DNA from: CAVOAK01 sp963664465
GTDB taxonomy: Bacteria; Pseudomonadota; Alphaproteobacteria; UBA8366; CAVOAK01
Length of the DNA stretch: 64,000 nt
NCBI GenBank assembly: GCA_963664465.2
Contig: CAXXSU010000002.1
Span: forward strand, 62,001-126,000
Direction of reading: 5' to 3'
Shown: positions 39,294 through 49,218 of the stretch, piece by piece
How the letters are laid out: every line of letters begins with the position of its first letter
Numbering within the stretch: the first letter of the stretch is position 1
The notes under the pieces: generated by a model
Told to the model about the DNA's origin: nothing
Databases searched by the model: none
Seen by the model: the letters and a program-made list of their open reading frames with translations, nothing else
Translations under genes and position numbers: made by a program

Positions 39294-40847
39294 ATGGCCG
39301 ATACCTCGATCGTCCGTGCGTTGATTTCCGTGTTCGACAAAACCGACCTCGTGCCATTCGCCAAGTATCTTGCTGGTCTCGACGTGGAACTCTTGTCGAC
39401 CGGCGGCACGGCGCAGGCGCTGTCAGACGCGGGCATCGCGGTCAAGGACGTATCCGATCACACCGGATTTCCGGAACTGATGGGCGGCCGGGTCAAGACA
39501 CTGCACCCATTGATCCACGGCGGCGTTCTCGCGCGCCGTGACGTGGAGGACGATCGCGCCTCGATGGCGCAGCATGGAATCGCCGCGATCGACATGGTCG
39601 TATCAAATTTATACCCGTTCGAGGAGACGCTCAGGCGTGGCGCTGATTTCGAGGAATGTATCGAGAATATCGACATTGGTGGGCCCGCCCTGATCCGCTC
39701 TGCAGCCAAAAACCACGACTTTGTCACCATCGTCACCGATCCGTCGGACTACCAAACTGTCATGGCCGACATGCGCAAGAACGACGGAGCGACCAGCGAC
39801 GCGTTGCGTAAACAGTTGGCAGCCACGGCGTTCGCGCGAACGGCCGCATATGATGCGATGATTGCGGGCTGGCTTGAAGAGACTATGGGCAGTGGATTTT
39901 CGCGGCACGTCACGCTCGCCGGCACCCTTAGGCAACGGCTCCGCTATGGTGAAAACCCACATCAGGAAGCTGCATTTTACGTCGCCGGCGACGGGCGTCC
40001 CGGAGTCGCGACAGCACGACAGCTTCAGGGCAAGGAATTGAGTTACAACAACCTGAACGACACTGACGCAGCCTTTGCGCTCGTTGCCGAATTCGAACGA
40101 CCGGCCATCGCCATAATAAAGCACGCCAACCCCTGCGGCGTGGCCGAGGCTGACTCGCTCGGTGCAGCCTATGAAAATGCGCTCGCCTGCGACCCTGTAA
40201 GCGCCTTTGGCGGTGTCATCGCGCTCAATCGCCCGCTCGATCTGACAACGGCCACGGCGCTTGTGAAATTGTTCGCAGAAGTGGTGATCGCGCCAGACGC
40301 CGACAAGGCCGCACTTGCGACTCTGAGTGAGAAGAAAAACTTGCGCGTCCTGATCTCCGGCGCCGTACCCGACGCGTCCGCCTCGAGCTTGACTGTCCGT
40401 TCGCTGGCCGGGGGATTCCTCGTACAAGGCAGTGACTCCAGCTGCGCAAGCGAAGCTGAGCTAAAAGTTGTCACAAACCGGGCACCATCGAAGTCTGAAC
40501 AGAGAGACCTATTGTTTGCCTGCCGGGTTGCCAAGCACGCGAAGTCGAACGCGATCGTCTACGCACGCGATTGTCGGACCGTGGGTGTTGGCGCAGGTCA
40601 GATGAGCCGTGTCGATGCCGCGCGCATCGCCGCCTGGAAAGCAGCCGAACATTTAGGATCGGCGCGATCAGTGGTCGCTTCGGATGCGTTCTTTCCTTTT
40701 GCCGACGGCTTGCAGGTAGCAATCGAAGCCGGGATAACGGCCGCCATACAGCCGGGCGGCTCGCTACGAGACGACGAAGTTATTGCCGCGGCCAATGATG
40801 CTGATGTAGCCATGGTGTTTACCGGCTTACGTCATTTCCGGCATTGA
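39294..40847 (+). CDS. purH: Bifunctional AICAR transformylase / IMP cyclohydrolase
   Basis: 517 residues. The IMP cyclohydrolase part comes first (ALISVFDKTDLVPFAK, GGRVKTLHPLIHGG, NIDIGGPALIRSAAKNH). The transformylase follows with LRYGENPHQEAAFY, KHANPCGVAE, AFGGVIALN and the C-terminal DAFFPFADG and QPGGS. It performs the last two steps of IMP synthesis. In related genomes purH usually follows the heparinase gene; here 6.7 kb of polysaccharide genes intervene. Confidence 0.97.
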   Translation: MADTSIVRALISVFDKTDLVPFAKYLAGLDVELLSTGGTAQALSDAGIAVKDVSDHTGFPELMGGRVKTLHPLIHGGVLARRDVEDDRASMAQHGIAAIDMVVSNLYPFEETLRRGADFEECIENIDIGGPALIRSAAKNHDFVTIVTDPSDYQTVMADMRKNDGATSDALRKQLAATAFARTAAYDAMIAGWLEETMGSGFSRHVTLAGTLRQRLRYGENPHQEAAFYVAGDGRPGVATARQLQGKELSYNNLNDTDAAFALVAEFERPAIAIIKHANPCGVAEADSLGAAYENALACDPVSAFGGVIALNRPLDLTTATALVKLFAEVVIAPDADKAALATLSEKKNLRVLISGAVPDASASSLTVRSLAGGFLVQGSDSSCASEAELKVVTNRAPSKSEQRDLLFACRVAKHAKSNAIVYARDCRTVGVGAGQMSRVDAARIAAWKAAEHLGSARSVVASDAFFPFADGLQVAIEAGITAAIQPGGSLRDDEVIAAANDADVAMVFTGLRHFRH

Positions 40848-40912
40848 ACCGCTTGCCAGCTTGTCACCCGAAACGGCGACAACTCGTCACCTGAATTACG
40901 CCCCACATTGCG

Positions 40913-42166
40913 CTATGACCGGGGCTCTTTTACCGGTAGCAACAACAGCAAACCCACCACGAGAAAGACGACGATGCTCGCCATCCCGGCGCGCTGGCTG
41001 TCGAATGCAAGCGTAATCCGACCAAGAACGATGGGTCCGAGAAAGGCGGTCAATTTGCCCGAGAAGGCGAACAGACCAAACATCTCAGCGCGCATTTCCT
41101 CCGGCGCGAGCCTTGCCATCATAGAACGGCTCGCTGCTTGCGCCGGGCCGACGAAGATCCCGAGGCCAAGCCCAAGTAACCAAAACAGCAGTTTCGACTC
41201 AACAACCAAAGCGGCGCTGCTGAAGAAGATCAGTGCCACCAATGCGATGACGATGACCGGCTTCGCACCGGTCTTGTCGTCAAGCCACGCGAACGCCGCC
41301 GCGCCGATCCCCGCTGTCACGTTTAATGCAATGCCAAACTGAATTACCTCAGCGAGCTCCATGCCAAACGTGCCGGCAGCATATATCCCGCCAAACGCAA
41401 ACAAGGTGCCGAGACCATCGGTGTAAATCATACGCGCTATGAGAAAGCGCACGATACCAGCGAAGTTACGCGTCTTCTTGGCGGTTTGCGCGAGCACTTC
41501 AAAACCCTCGCGAACAGCTGTGCCAAGCGATACGCGGGTATTTGGCCGATCCGGTGTAAAGATGAACAGGGGTATCGCAAAGACGCCGAACCAGACCGCC
41601 GCCAAGACGGCAGTCGCACGGACGTTGGCGGCCTCGCTCTTACCAACGCCAAACCACGCCGCATCGGTCTGCACGAAGCCAACCAGAGCGACCGCAAGGC
41701 ACAACAGACCACCAACATACCCGAGACCCCAGCCCCATCCCGAGATGCGACCGATCATCGCCTTCGGCGCAAGCTCGGGAAGCATGGCGTTGTAGAAAAC
41801 CGATCCAAACTCAAAGGCAACGCTGGAAATTACAATCAGTACCAAGGCCAAGAACGCAAAGTCCGGTGACGGCCGCGCGTACCACAGCAACCCGGTCGCG
41901 CCGACGCAGAGCGCGGTGAAAATTGCCAGCCACGGTTTGCGGGCGCCGATGCGGTCGGCGATCGCACCCATAGGCGGAGACATCACCGCGACAACAAGGC
42001 CAGCAATACCGAGTGCCCAGCTGAGCTGACCTGTACCCTGCTCGGGAGTCTCTGCGATCGCTTGCGTGTAATAAGTTGCGAACACGAATGTCGTGATCAC
42101 GGTTGGATAGGCGGAATTCGCCCAATCGTACAAGCACCAAGAAAGAAGGCCGCGTTTTCCCGTCAT
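40913..42166 (-). CDS. UMF1-family MFS transporter
   Basis: 417 residues with about twelve membrane helices. The N-terminal LYDWANSAYPTVITTFVFATY motif is diagnostic of UMF1/Atg22-type transporters; VGPAQAASRSMMARLAPEEMRAEMFGLFAFSG in the second half is also typical. Substrate unknown; eukaryotic relatives export amino acids from vacuoles. Convergent with purH, 65 bp apart; no terminator hairpin stands out. Confidence 0.87.
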   Translation of the reverse strand: MTGKRGLLSWCLYDWANSAYPTVITTFVFATYYTQAIAETPEQGTGQLSWALGIAGLVVAVMSPPMGAIADRIGARKPWLAIFTALCVGATGLLWYARPSPDFAFLALVLIVISSVAFEFGSVFYNAMLPELAPKAMIGRISGWGWGLGYVGGLLCLAVALVGFVQTDAAWFGVGKSEAANVRATAVLAAVWFGVFAIPLFIFTPDRPNTRVSLGTAVREGFEVLAQTAKKTRNFAGIVRFLIARMIYTDGLGTLFAFGGIYAAGTFGMELAEVIQFGIALNVTAGIGAAAFAWLDDKTGAKPVIVIALVALIFFSSAALVVESKLLFWLLGLGLGIFVGPAQAASRSMMARLAPEEMRAEMFGLFAFSGKLTAFLGPIVLGRITLAFDSQRAGMASIVVFLVVGLLLLLPVKEPRS

Positions 42167-42318
42167 CGGGCCTGGCGCCGAAGCCTCAAGAGGATGAACT
42201 GACGCAATTCACCTGGTCCGCAATTAGAATGTGCGCCGCAGGTCCCAGAGACACTGCAGCAGTCAACGCCGAACACGGGCCTCTTCGCTGTGCCGGTGTG
42301 ATCGCCGAATTGGAAATC

Positions 42319-45300
42319 CTATGGCCCGCCTATGAGCGAGGTGTGCATTTCCCGATTTGCAACTGTCAGCATTGCGAGATCGATCTGCGAGGCCGCTTCT
42401 AACTCGGCAATTAGCTGGAGAATGCGTGTGCTTGACGCCTGGTGTTCGGCGACCCATGCCGCGATCGGATCTTTGCGACGCCCAAATTTCGCGACGACGT
42501 TGGTTGCCAAATCCCCCTGCAAACCCCAGAGATTGTCCAATATCATGTGGGTCGCTAGGGCATGCCAATGATTTTCAGGAACCAGCCGCGTCGCATTCCT
42601 GCGCAACCAGTTAAGCTTGAAGTACTCCCCTACCGCGAAGTATGTCTGGCCCGTTTTCTCGACCGGACTTTTGGTTGCGGCTGCGATGCGGACGATGTCG
42701 CAGGCCGATGAAAGAGCTTTGATCTGGCCAATCCGCGCGGCAAGCGGCTTGGGAACCGCCGGATGGCTATACCTTTGGGTCCGCGAGCTGATGTCCGAAA
42801 GCTCCGAAGGAACGAGGAAGTCCGACATCGTCTTACGCAGAGCTCGCACACCCGGGGCGAACTCTTCGATATGCCGCTCCATATCGAGCCCGGCCTTACC
42901 GTTGCGCAGCATCCATTGGGTTGTTCGCTCGACCGTCTTTACCGTCTGCTGCAACATGGCGATTTGCAGGCCCGCGGGCGCCTTATTGTCGAGGGCTTCA
43001 ATCTCAGCCCAAAGCGGCCGCAGCTCGAATGCCTCGCGAGCGATGATGTAAGCGCGTGCGATCTCGGGGACATCCTTACCGGTGTGGTCCTGCATCTCCG
43101 TTACGAACGTAGATCCGGTGCGATCAACGATCGAGTTTGTCACCACTTCCGCAATGATCTCACGCCGCAGCCGGTGGCGACCGATCGAGTCCGCGTAGGT
43201 TTTATGCAATGGAGTGGGAAAATAGCGTGTGAGCACATCCCCAAGCATCGGATCGTCCGGTAGATCGGAGTCCAATAGCGCGTCATAGACTGCGATTTTT
43301 GCGTAAGCCTGTAGGACCGAGGTCTCCGGGGAGGTCAGGCCTTGCTTTGCCGTAAACCGTTCGTCAATTTCCTCGTCGTTAGGAAGAAATTCGATGTCGC
43401 GTTCGAGTCTTCCGGCACGCTCCAGCACCCGCATTTGGCGCCGCTGCGCGTCCAACAGGGCGTGCGCCGAGGAATTCGCCATCGAGATGGCCTGTGTCTG
43501 CCGATAATTGTTGACGAGCACGAGGTCCGCTAATTCGTCCGTCATCCGTACGAGCAGAGCATTACGTTGTTTGACAGTCATATCGCCGCGGCCAACCACA
43601 TCCCCCAACAGGATTTTGATATTGACCTCATGGTCGGAGCAATCGACCCCCGCGGAATTGTCTATTGCGTCAGTATTAATTCGTCCTCCAGCGCGCGCGC
43701 ATTCTATGCGCCCACTCTGCGTGAAGCCCAAATTTGCGCCTTCGCCAACCACCCGACAACGGAGATCGCCACCGTTTACGCGGATCGCGTCATTGGCACG
43801 ATCGCCGGCGTCCGAATGGCTTTCCGACTTGGCCTTGACGTATGTGCCGATGCCCCCGAACCACAGCAGATCGATCGGGGCCATCAACATATTGTGCAAC
43901 AGCCGATTAGGTGTTAGCTGGTCGCTGTCGATACCTAAAAGCGTATTCATCTGCGGTGTCAGCGGAATCGACTTCGCCGAACGCTCAAACACCCCACCAC
44001 CCTTGGAAATTAACTTGCGATTGTAGTCAGACCAACTGCTGCGCGGCAGCGCAAAAAGACGTTTCCGCTCAGCAAAACTTTTCTTGGGGTCCGGATCGGG
44101 GTCAACGAAGATGTGCAGGTGATTAAATGCGCCGACAAGTTTGATATGCTGAGACAGCAACATACCGTTGCCGAAGACATCGCCGGACATGTCACCAACG
44201 CCAACGACAGAAAAATCGTCGGTTTGGGTGTTGTGCCCGAGCTCGCGGAAGTGCCGCTTGACGGATTCCCAGCCGCCACGGGCTGTAATACCCATTTTCT
44301 TGTGATCATAGCCGGCCGAGCCACCCGACGCGAAGGCGTCGCCAAGCCAGAACCCGTGGGAGACCGCCACTTCATTGGCGTAGTCTGAAAACGTGGCGGT
44401 CCCCTTGTCGGCAGCAACCACCAAGTAGGTGTCGTTGCCGTCCCAGCGGACCGTGCGATCCGGATGGACCGTCTCGTCACCCACTAAATTGTCAGTAATT
44501 TCGAGCATTGCCGAAATAAACGCCTTGTAACAGGCGACGCCCTCGGCAAGAAAAGCCTCGCGATCCGATGGCGGCGGTGCCTTCTTCAAGATGAAGCCGC
44601 CTTTGGCACCAACGGGCACGATGACTGCGTTCTTAACCTGCTGTGCCTTAACAAGGCCTAATACTTCGGTGCGAAAGTCCTCGCGCCGATCCGACCATCG
44701 AAGCCCGCCACGCGCCACCAGACCGAACCGCAGGTGCACTGCCTCAAACCGTGGGTCATGGACGAACACCTCGCGGAGCGGCCGCGGCCGCGGCAGGTCA
44801 TCCAACCGCTGGCTATCGAACTTAACCGTGAAATATGGCCTCGGCTCGCCAGACTCGTCGCGTTGGAAGAAGTTGGTTCTCAACGTCGCCTCAATGAGAT
44901 TTAGGTAGCGACGTAGCATGCGATCTTCATCGAGATTTTGCACTTCGTCGAGGCGCCGGGCGATTTGTGCGGTGACAGATTTGACCTCGCGATCACGATT
45001 TTTTTCGAGATCCGGATCGAAGCGGACACGAAATAGCCTTATCAACAGCCCTGTGAGTTGCGGATTGGTCGCTAGGGTTTCTTCCATGTATTCCTGCGAA
45101 AATGGAATCGTCGCCTGACGCAGAAATTTGCAATACGAACGCAACACGACGACATCGCGCCAGCCCAGCCCGGCACGCAACACCAATCGATTGAACCCAT
45201 CGTCCTCGGTGTCGCCCCGCCAGACGCGACCAAACGTATCGTGGAACGACTGGCGCACCTCGGAAATATGGATGTCTTCGTCCACTCCTGCCTGGAGCAA

Positions 45301-47172
45301 GAAATCATGGATGAATATATTTGAATCGGAGCCTTCGGGCGCGACCTCGTAAGGCACTTCGCTTATGACCTGCAGCCCCATGTTCTCCAGCATCGGCAAC
45401 ACATCGGACAATGGGATAGGGGCGCCGACACTGTAAATCTTGAATTTGACCTGATGCCCCTCCGCATCGGCAGGCCGATAGAGATCGAGGTTTAATCTGC
45501 CACCCGTCCGCGCCTCCTCGATGCGTAGAATGTCGACCACGGCGGTCTCAGCGTGAAACTGCTCGCAATAGGCCGTCGAGAAGGCATCCCCATAACGGTA
45601 GAGCAGTGCGTTTCCTCGCTCTTCGCCGAGCTCCTCGACCAGCGCATCGCTGAGCCGATCGCTCCAACTCCGCGCCGCCTCGATGAGCTGATTCTCAACG
45701 TCGTTCAAATCGTAATCTGGGATGGTCCCGGGCGTCGTCGCGACGATGAGGTGGAGACGCCCCAATACCTCATCGGTCAAATGCGCAAAATGTGCGGAGA
45801 TCGTGCCGTTGAATGCCTTGCAAAGGATGTCCTCAAATATGAGGCGCAGCGCCGTCGTATAGCGATCCCTCGGGATATATACGAAGGCGGAGACGAATCG
45901 CTCGAAAGCATCGCGGCGCGCAAACAGGGCGATGCGTTGTCGATCCTGCAAGTGAATAACGCCGCGACCAATCTCGAGAAGATCTTCCGCATCAATCTGC
46001 AGCAGTTCGTCGCGTGGGAAGGTTTCGACGATGTGCTGAAGCGCCTTGCCAACATGGCTGCGCGAATCGAATCCCGACAAGCGAATGACTTCGGCTACTT
46101 TGCGGCGAAGCAGCGGAATCTCTCGTGGGCTCTGGCTGTAGGCTGCCGAGGTAAACAGTCCGACAATTAAATGTTCGCCCGTCACTTTACCGCGGCCATC
46201 GAATTTTTTGACGGCAATGGTATCCATGTGGACACGCCGATGAACGGTGGAGCGGCGATTTGACTTGGCAATCCGCAGCAAACGCGGCTGACGCAAAAAT
46301 TCCTGAACGTCGTTGGGTAAGCGTCCCAAATTGCGTAGGCCGTCGAATACTTGAACACCGGGCTTACGCAATATCCCGTGTGCCCCATCAGGTAGTATTT
46401 TCATCTTTGCATTTCGACCACGGCCAACAAATTCCGTGTCACGAATACCCAGTATCGTGAAGTGGTCGTCATTGATCCAATTCAGAAATGCAATCGCCTC
46501 CTGCACGTCCGCTTCCGACTGCTTTGTCGGCGAGCTGGTTAACTCCTCGACGATCTCCCCCACCCGCTCCTTCATCAATGACCAATCGCTAACCGCTGCA
46601 CGCACGTCGTCGAGAACCTGCAACAACCCGGTCTCTATCTCATTAAGGATCTCGGGAGCGGTCTGTTCATCGACATCCACATGCATGATTGATTCACGCG
46701 TGGCGTTCTTCGGACCATGACGTGCGGGATCAATGGATCGCGCCGTACCGGATCGATCTCGGACGATGTCGAATATTGGATGAATAACGAGGTGAACGCT
46801 GACGCCCAGCCGGTTGAGCTCCATTGTCACCGAATCGACCAGGAACGGCATATCATCATTGATGATTTCGACGACCGTATGACGCGCGTGCCAGCCATGA
46901 TCTTCGACGCGAGGATTAAAGGCCCGCACCTTGACCTCGCCGGGCGTACGTTTGGCTGCAAACTGGCGGATTGATGCGGCCGCGCCAAGTAGATCATCTG
47001 CCTGTTCGTTGGCAATATCACCGGGCGGCACATCGTCATAGAAATGACGGATGAAGGCTTCCGAGCTGTCAGCACGTTTGCGCTTTGATTTTGCCCCTAA
47101 CATTCTTACGGCATTACTGATTGCCTCGCCCTTGCGATCATCCGCCTGGACCAGCATGTTTTCCTCGCACAA
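42319..47172 (-). CDS. gdhB: NAD-specific glutamate dehydrogenase, large (GDH-180 type)
   Basis: 1,617 residues, the normal size of the bacterial large NAD-GDH. N-terminal ACT-like regulatory region, then the catalytic core with FRTEVLGLVKAQQVKNAVI and the Lys-containing VPVGAKGGFILKK, and VGVGDMSGDVFGNGMLLS for dinucleotide binding; a long helical C-terminal domain follows. It oxidatively deaminates glutamate to 2-oxoglutarate. Start at ATG 47172 or the Met five residues later. The large antisense frames over this gene are composition artefacts. Confidence 0.95.
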   Translation of the reverse strand: MCEENMLVQADDRKGEAISNAVRMLGAKSKRKRADSSEAFIRHFYDDVPPGDIANEQADDLLGAAASIRQFAAKRTPGEVKVRAFNPRVEDHGWHARHTVVEIINDDMPFLVDSVTMELNRLGVSVHLVIHPIFDIVRDRSGTARSIDPARHGPKNATRESIMHVDVDEQTAPEILNEIETGLLQVLDDVRAAVSDWSLMKERVGEIVEELTSSPTKQSEADVQEAIAFLNWINDDHFTILGIRDTEFVGRGRNAKMKILPDGAHGILRKPGVQVFDGLRNLGRLPNDVQEFLRQPRLLRIAKSNRRSTVHRRVHMDTIAVKKFDGRGKVTGEHLIVGLFTSAAYSQSPREIPLLRRKVAEVIRLSGFDSRSHVGKALQHIVETFPRDELLQIDAEDLLEIGRGVIHLQDRQRIALFARRDAFERFVSAFVYIPRDRYTTALRLIFEDILCKAFNGTISAHFAHLTDEVLGRLHLIVATTPGTIPDYDLNDVENQLIEAARSWSDRLSDALVEELGEERGNALLYRYGDAFSTAYCEQFHAETAVVDILRIEEARTGGRLNLDLYRPADAEGHQVKFKIYSVGAPIPLSDVLPMLENMGLQVISEVPYEVAPEGSDSNIFIHDFLLQAGVDEDIHISEVRQSFHDTFGRVWRGDTEDDGFNRLVLRAGLGWRDVVVLRSYCKFLRQATIPFSQEYMEETLATNPQLTGLLIRLFRVRFDPDLEKNRDREVKSVTAQIARRLDEVQNLDEDRMLRRYLNLIEATLRTNFFQRDESGEPRPYFTVKFDSQRLDDLPRPRPLREVFVHDPRFEAVHLRFGLVARGGLRWSDRREDFRTEVLGLVKAQQVKNAVIVPVGAKGGFILKKAPPPSDREAFLAEGVACYKAFISAMLEITDNLVGDETVHPDRTVRWDGNDTYLVVAADKGTATFSDYANEVAVSHGFWLGDAFASGGSAGYDHKKMGITARGGWESVKRHFRELGHNTQTDDFSVVGVGDMSGDVFGNGMLLSQHIKLVGAFNHLHIFVDPDPDPKKSFAERKRLFALPRSSWSDYNRKLISKGGGVFERSAKSIPLTPQMNTLLGIDSDQLTPNRLLHNMLMAPIDLLWFGGIGTYVKAKSESHSDAGDRANDAIRVNGGDLRCRVVGEGANLGFTQSGRIECARAGGRINTDAIDNSAGVDCSDHEVNIKILLGDVVGRGDMTVKQRNALLVRMTDELADLVLVNNYRQTQAISMANSSAHALLDAQRRQMRVLERAGRLERDIEFLPNDEEIDERFTAKQGLTSPETSVLQAYAKIAVYDALLDSDLPDDPMLGDVLTRYFPTPLHKTYADSIGRHRLRREIIAEVVTNSIVDRTGSTFVTEMQDHTGKDVPEIARAYIIAREAFELRPLWAEIEALDNKAPAGLQIAMLQQTVKTVERTTQWMLRNGKAGLDMERHIEEFAPGVRALRKTMSDFLVPSELSDISSRTQRYSHPAVPKPLAARIGQIKALSSACDIVRIAAATKSPVEKTGQTYFAVGEYFKLNWLRRNATRLVPENHWHALATHMILDNLWGLQGDLATNVVAKFGRRKDPIAAWVAEHQASSTRILQLIAELEAASQIDLAMLTVANREMHTSLIGGP

Positions 47173-47336
47173 ATTATGGTCGACGCAGTTTTCTAAAGTT
47201 ACTCTAATTGGCTACGCTGACAAATGCCACATTACAAAGGTGACATATAACTAATACACACAATTACTCGCGCATAACTTGCAAAGAACGTGTTAAATTT
47301 CTTGCCTGCAGAGCGATTACTAGTCTGGAGATCGCG

Positions 47337-47705
47337 ATGACAAGCGACGAAAAGTCTTCTGAAAGCCACGGCGACCAGCTTCTGGCGCGGCTACCGGCGG
47401 CTACCGCCGAGACACTGAACAGCGCGCAAAAGAATGCAATTGTGCGCGCGGCCGACGAAGTGGCGACAAAGTCGTGGGTACCGGATCATGCCGTCGACAT
47501 CCGAATTTCGTTTCCGCTGGCCCGCTACTTCCTGACAATCGTCGCTGGCCACGAGCGGCGCGACGATGTTCGGATCGGTGAGTTGCGCCGCGCCCACCCA
47601 CTCCGTCGCATCGGCAACATTCTCTTTATCGGGATTGCGGCAACCGCCTTTTACACCGCTGCTGCGCTGGGCGTCCTCGTCTACAGCAGCGTCTTCGAGT
47701 TCTAG
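47337..47705 (+). CDS. Membrane-anchored hypothetical protein (122 aa)
   Basis: Divergent from gdhB. The first ~90 residues are soluble (VDIRISFPLARYFLTIVAGHERR is a distinctive amphipathic segment), then RRIGNILFIGIAATAFYTAA begins a C-terminal membrane helix (~94-117), a tail-anchored layout. Function unknown. It is the last core gene before the tRNA-Gly fragment. Confidence 0.65.
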   Translation: MTSDEKSSESHGDQLLARLPAATAETLNSAQKNAIVRAADEVATKSWVPDHAVDIRISFPLARYFLTIVAGHERRDDVRIGELRRAHPLRRIGNILFIGIAATAFYTAAALGVLVYSSVFEF

Positions 47706-47762
47706 CTTTGTGCGCACCGGACGCTCGACGCTAATGAGCGTGACGTCGGATCTCGCGAGAAA

Positions 47763-47810
47763 TGGAGCGGGCGATGGGATTCGAACCCACGACTTCAACC
47801 TTGGCAAGGT
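47763..47810 (-). pseudogene. 3' fragment of tRNA-Gly (GCC): island boundary (att)
   Basis: The minus strand carries the anticodon loop TTGCCAA, variable loop, T arm (GTGGG-TTCGAAT-CCCAT), acceptor 3' strand CGCCCGC and TCCA of tRNA-Gly. Upstream of the anticodon arm the sequence is unrelated; no D arm or 5' acceptor strand exists. A tRNA 3' end duplicated without its 5' half is the footprint left by site-specific integration. Its 5' side faces right, so the inserted DNA would extend rightwards from 47811. Confidence 0.8.
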
Positions 47811-47901
47811 AGTCATCGACGCTCAATTTTTCATTTAATATCAACTTGCTAGTTCCCTAAGCGCTGAGCGCTGCACGGAATTGGCTGCGCGTCACCCGAT
47901 A

Positions 47902-47923
47902 TCCGCTTTGGGTCAGAAGCGGA
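47902..47923. repeat. Single member of the GTCCGCTT palindrome family (copy A)
   Basis: Arms TCCGCTT/AAGCGGA around a TGGGTCAG loop (type 1 hairpin). Unlike the other copies, no partner hairpin lies within 100 bp. Confidence 0.85.
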
Positions 47924-47953
47924 CATTAGTTTGCTGTCGCGGAGGCGAGCCGC

Positions 47954-49111
47954 TCAGCTCGTCGCAGCGCCGTCTTCCCAGATGCGTCCACCGATAACCA
48001 TCACCTCCGGCACCAGACGCCGGTCGCCGACGAGGACCTCGCCCACGGCGTCATAGTAGTCGAACTGGCCTTGCTCCAACCTGAATGCGACCGCATCGCC
48101 AACCGTGCCCAAAGTAAGTGAACCCAACTCAGGACGGCCCATAACTTCCGCCGGCTTCGCGGTTGCGGCGCGCACAACATCGTCAAAGGACATTCCAAGA
48201 CAAAGATATTTAGACATTGTTACCGCTACATCGAAAGCGGGGCCGTCAAAGCTGAATACATGGACGTCGCTGCTGATCACGTCGGGGGCAAAGCCTTCCT
48301 CAAGCGACGCGCGCGCCATCGCAAAGCTGAAGCTGCCCACGCCATGCCCCACGTCAAATATGACACCGCGCTTGCGCGCTTCGGTCATCTCGGGAAGGAT
48401 CTTCCCCTTTCCGGTCACGGGTGCATTAGGAAACGGACGGTAGCAGTGTGTCAGAATGTCGCCGGGCCGCAGTCTCTCCAGTATCTCTCCACGACTGGGC
48501 GGCGGAAGGTCAATATGGGTCATGATCGGCAGGTCCAGTTCCCTCGCCACTTCCAGACCAATATCAAGCGGGGCAATGCCACTCGTGCCACCTGCCATTC
48601 GGCCAAGCCGGACTTTGATACCGACCACGACGTCACGATTCGCTTGGGCAACATCCATACACGCCACGGCATCCAGCAGCCGAAGGTCGGCGCACTCGCC
48701 GACCACTTCGCCACGCTGGGGGGCGACCGCCCCGAAGATACCGGCGAAGGAAATATTGAGATATGCGAGGATCCGCACGGTCGCAGGGTCGATCAAAAAA
48801 CTCTTCAAGCCCGCGAAGTTGCCGGGCCCGGCACTGCCCGCGTCGACAAGCGTCGTCGTCCCGCTGCGTCGCGCTACGGGCTCCGGCCTTACCCCCAAGG
48901 ACGTCGCACCCCAATAGACGTGGGTATGCAGGTCGATGAGACCAGGTGTGATGATAAGCCCGTCGACAAGACGGATATTGGTTGCGGACGTCGGGTCGAG
49001 CCGTTCTTCGATCGCTGCGACCTTGCCATCGGAAAAGGCGACATCGCGAACGGCATCTATCCCCTGTGCTGGGTCCACGACCCTGCCACCCTTTAGCAAC
49101 AGATCGTACAT
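47954..49111 (-). CDS. Amidohydrolase/deacetylase family metallohydrolase
   Basis: 385 residues with dihydroorotase-like TIM-barrel metal sites: H62 and H64 in DLHTHVYWG, a bridging Lys K166 (VVVGIKVRLG), H199 (IMTHIDLPPP), H222 (LTHCYRP) and the catalytic Asp in ISSDVHVFS. This is the group annotated amidohydrolase/deacetylase (EF_0837-like), hydrolysing cyclic amides or N-acyl groups. First gene of the catabolic island, facing the core genome. Confidence 0.85.
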   Translation of the reverse strand: MYDLLLKGGRVVDPAQGIDAVRDVAFSDGKVAAIEERLDPTSATNIRLVDGLIITPGLIDLHTHVYWGATSLGVRPEPVARRSGTTTLVDAGSAGPGNFAGLKSFLIDPATVRILAYLNISFAGIFGAVAPQRGEVVGECADLRLLDAVACMDVAQANRDVVVGIKVRLGRMAGGTSGIAPLDIGLEVARELDLPIMTHIDLPPPSRGEILERLRPGDILTHCYRPFPNAPVTGKGKILPEMTEARKRGVIFDVGHGVGSFSFAMARASLEEGFAPDVISSDVHVFSFDGPAFDVAVTMSKYLCLGMSFDDVVRAATAKPAEVMGRPELGSLTLGTVGDAVAFRLEQGQFDYYDAVGEVLVGDRRLVPEVMVIGGRIWEDGAATS

Positions 49112-49218
49112 GTCAGCTTCCCTGGATCAGACGTGCAATGCGCCTCCATCATGACAGAATGTTCCGTGCGGTAGTACCTATGTCCTTGCATTTGGCGAGA
49201 AAGACGCATCACCCTTAG

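Noticed and set aside
43508..44026. Large frames antisense to the glutamate dehydrogenase gene
   Set aside because: Expected by-product of codon bias in a 4.9-kb gene; no motif.
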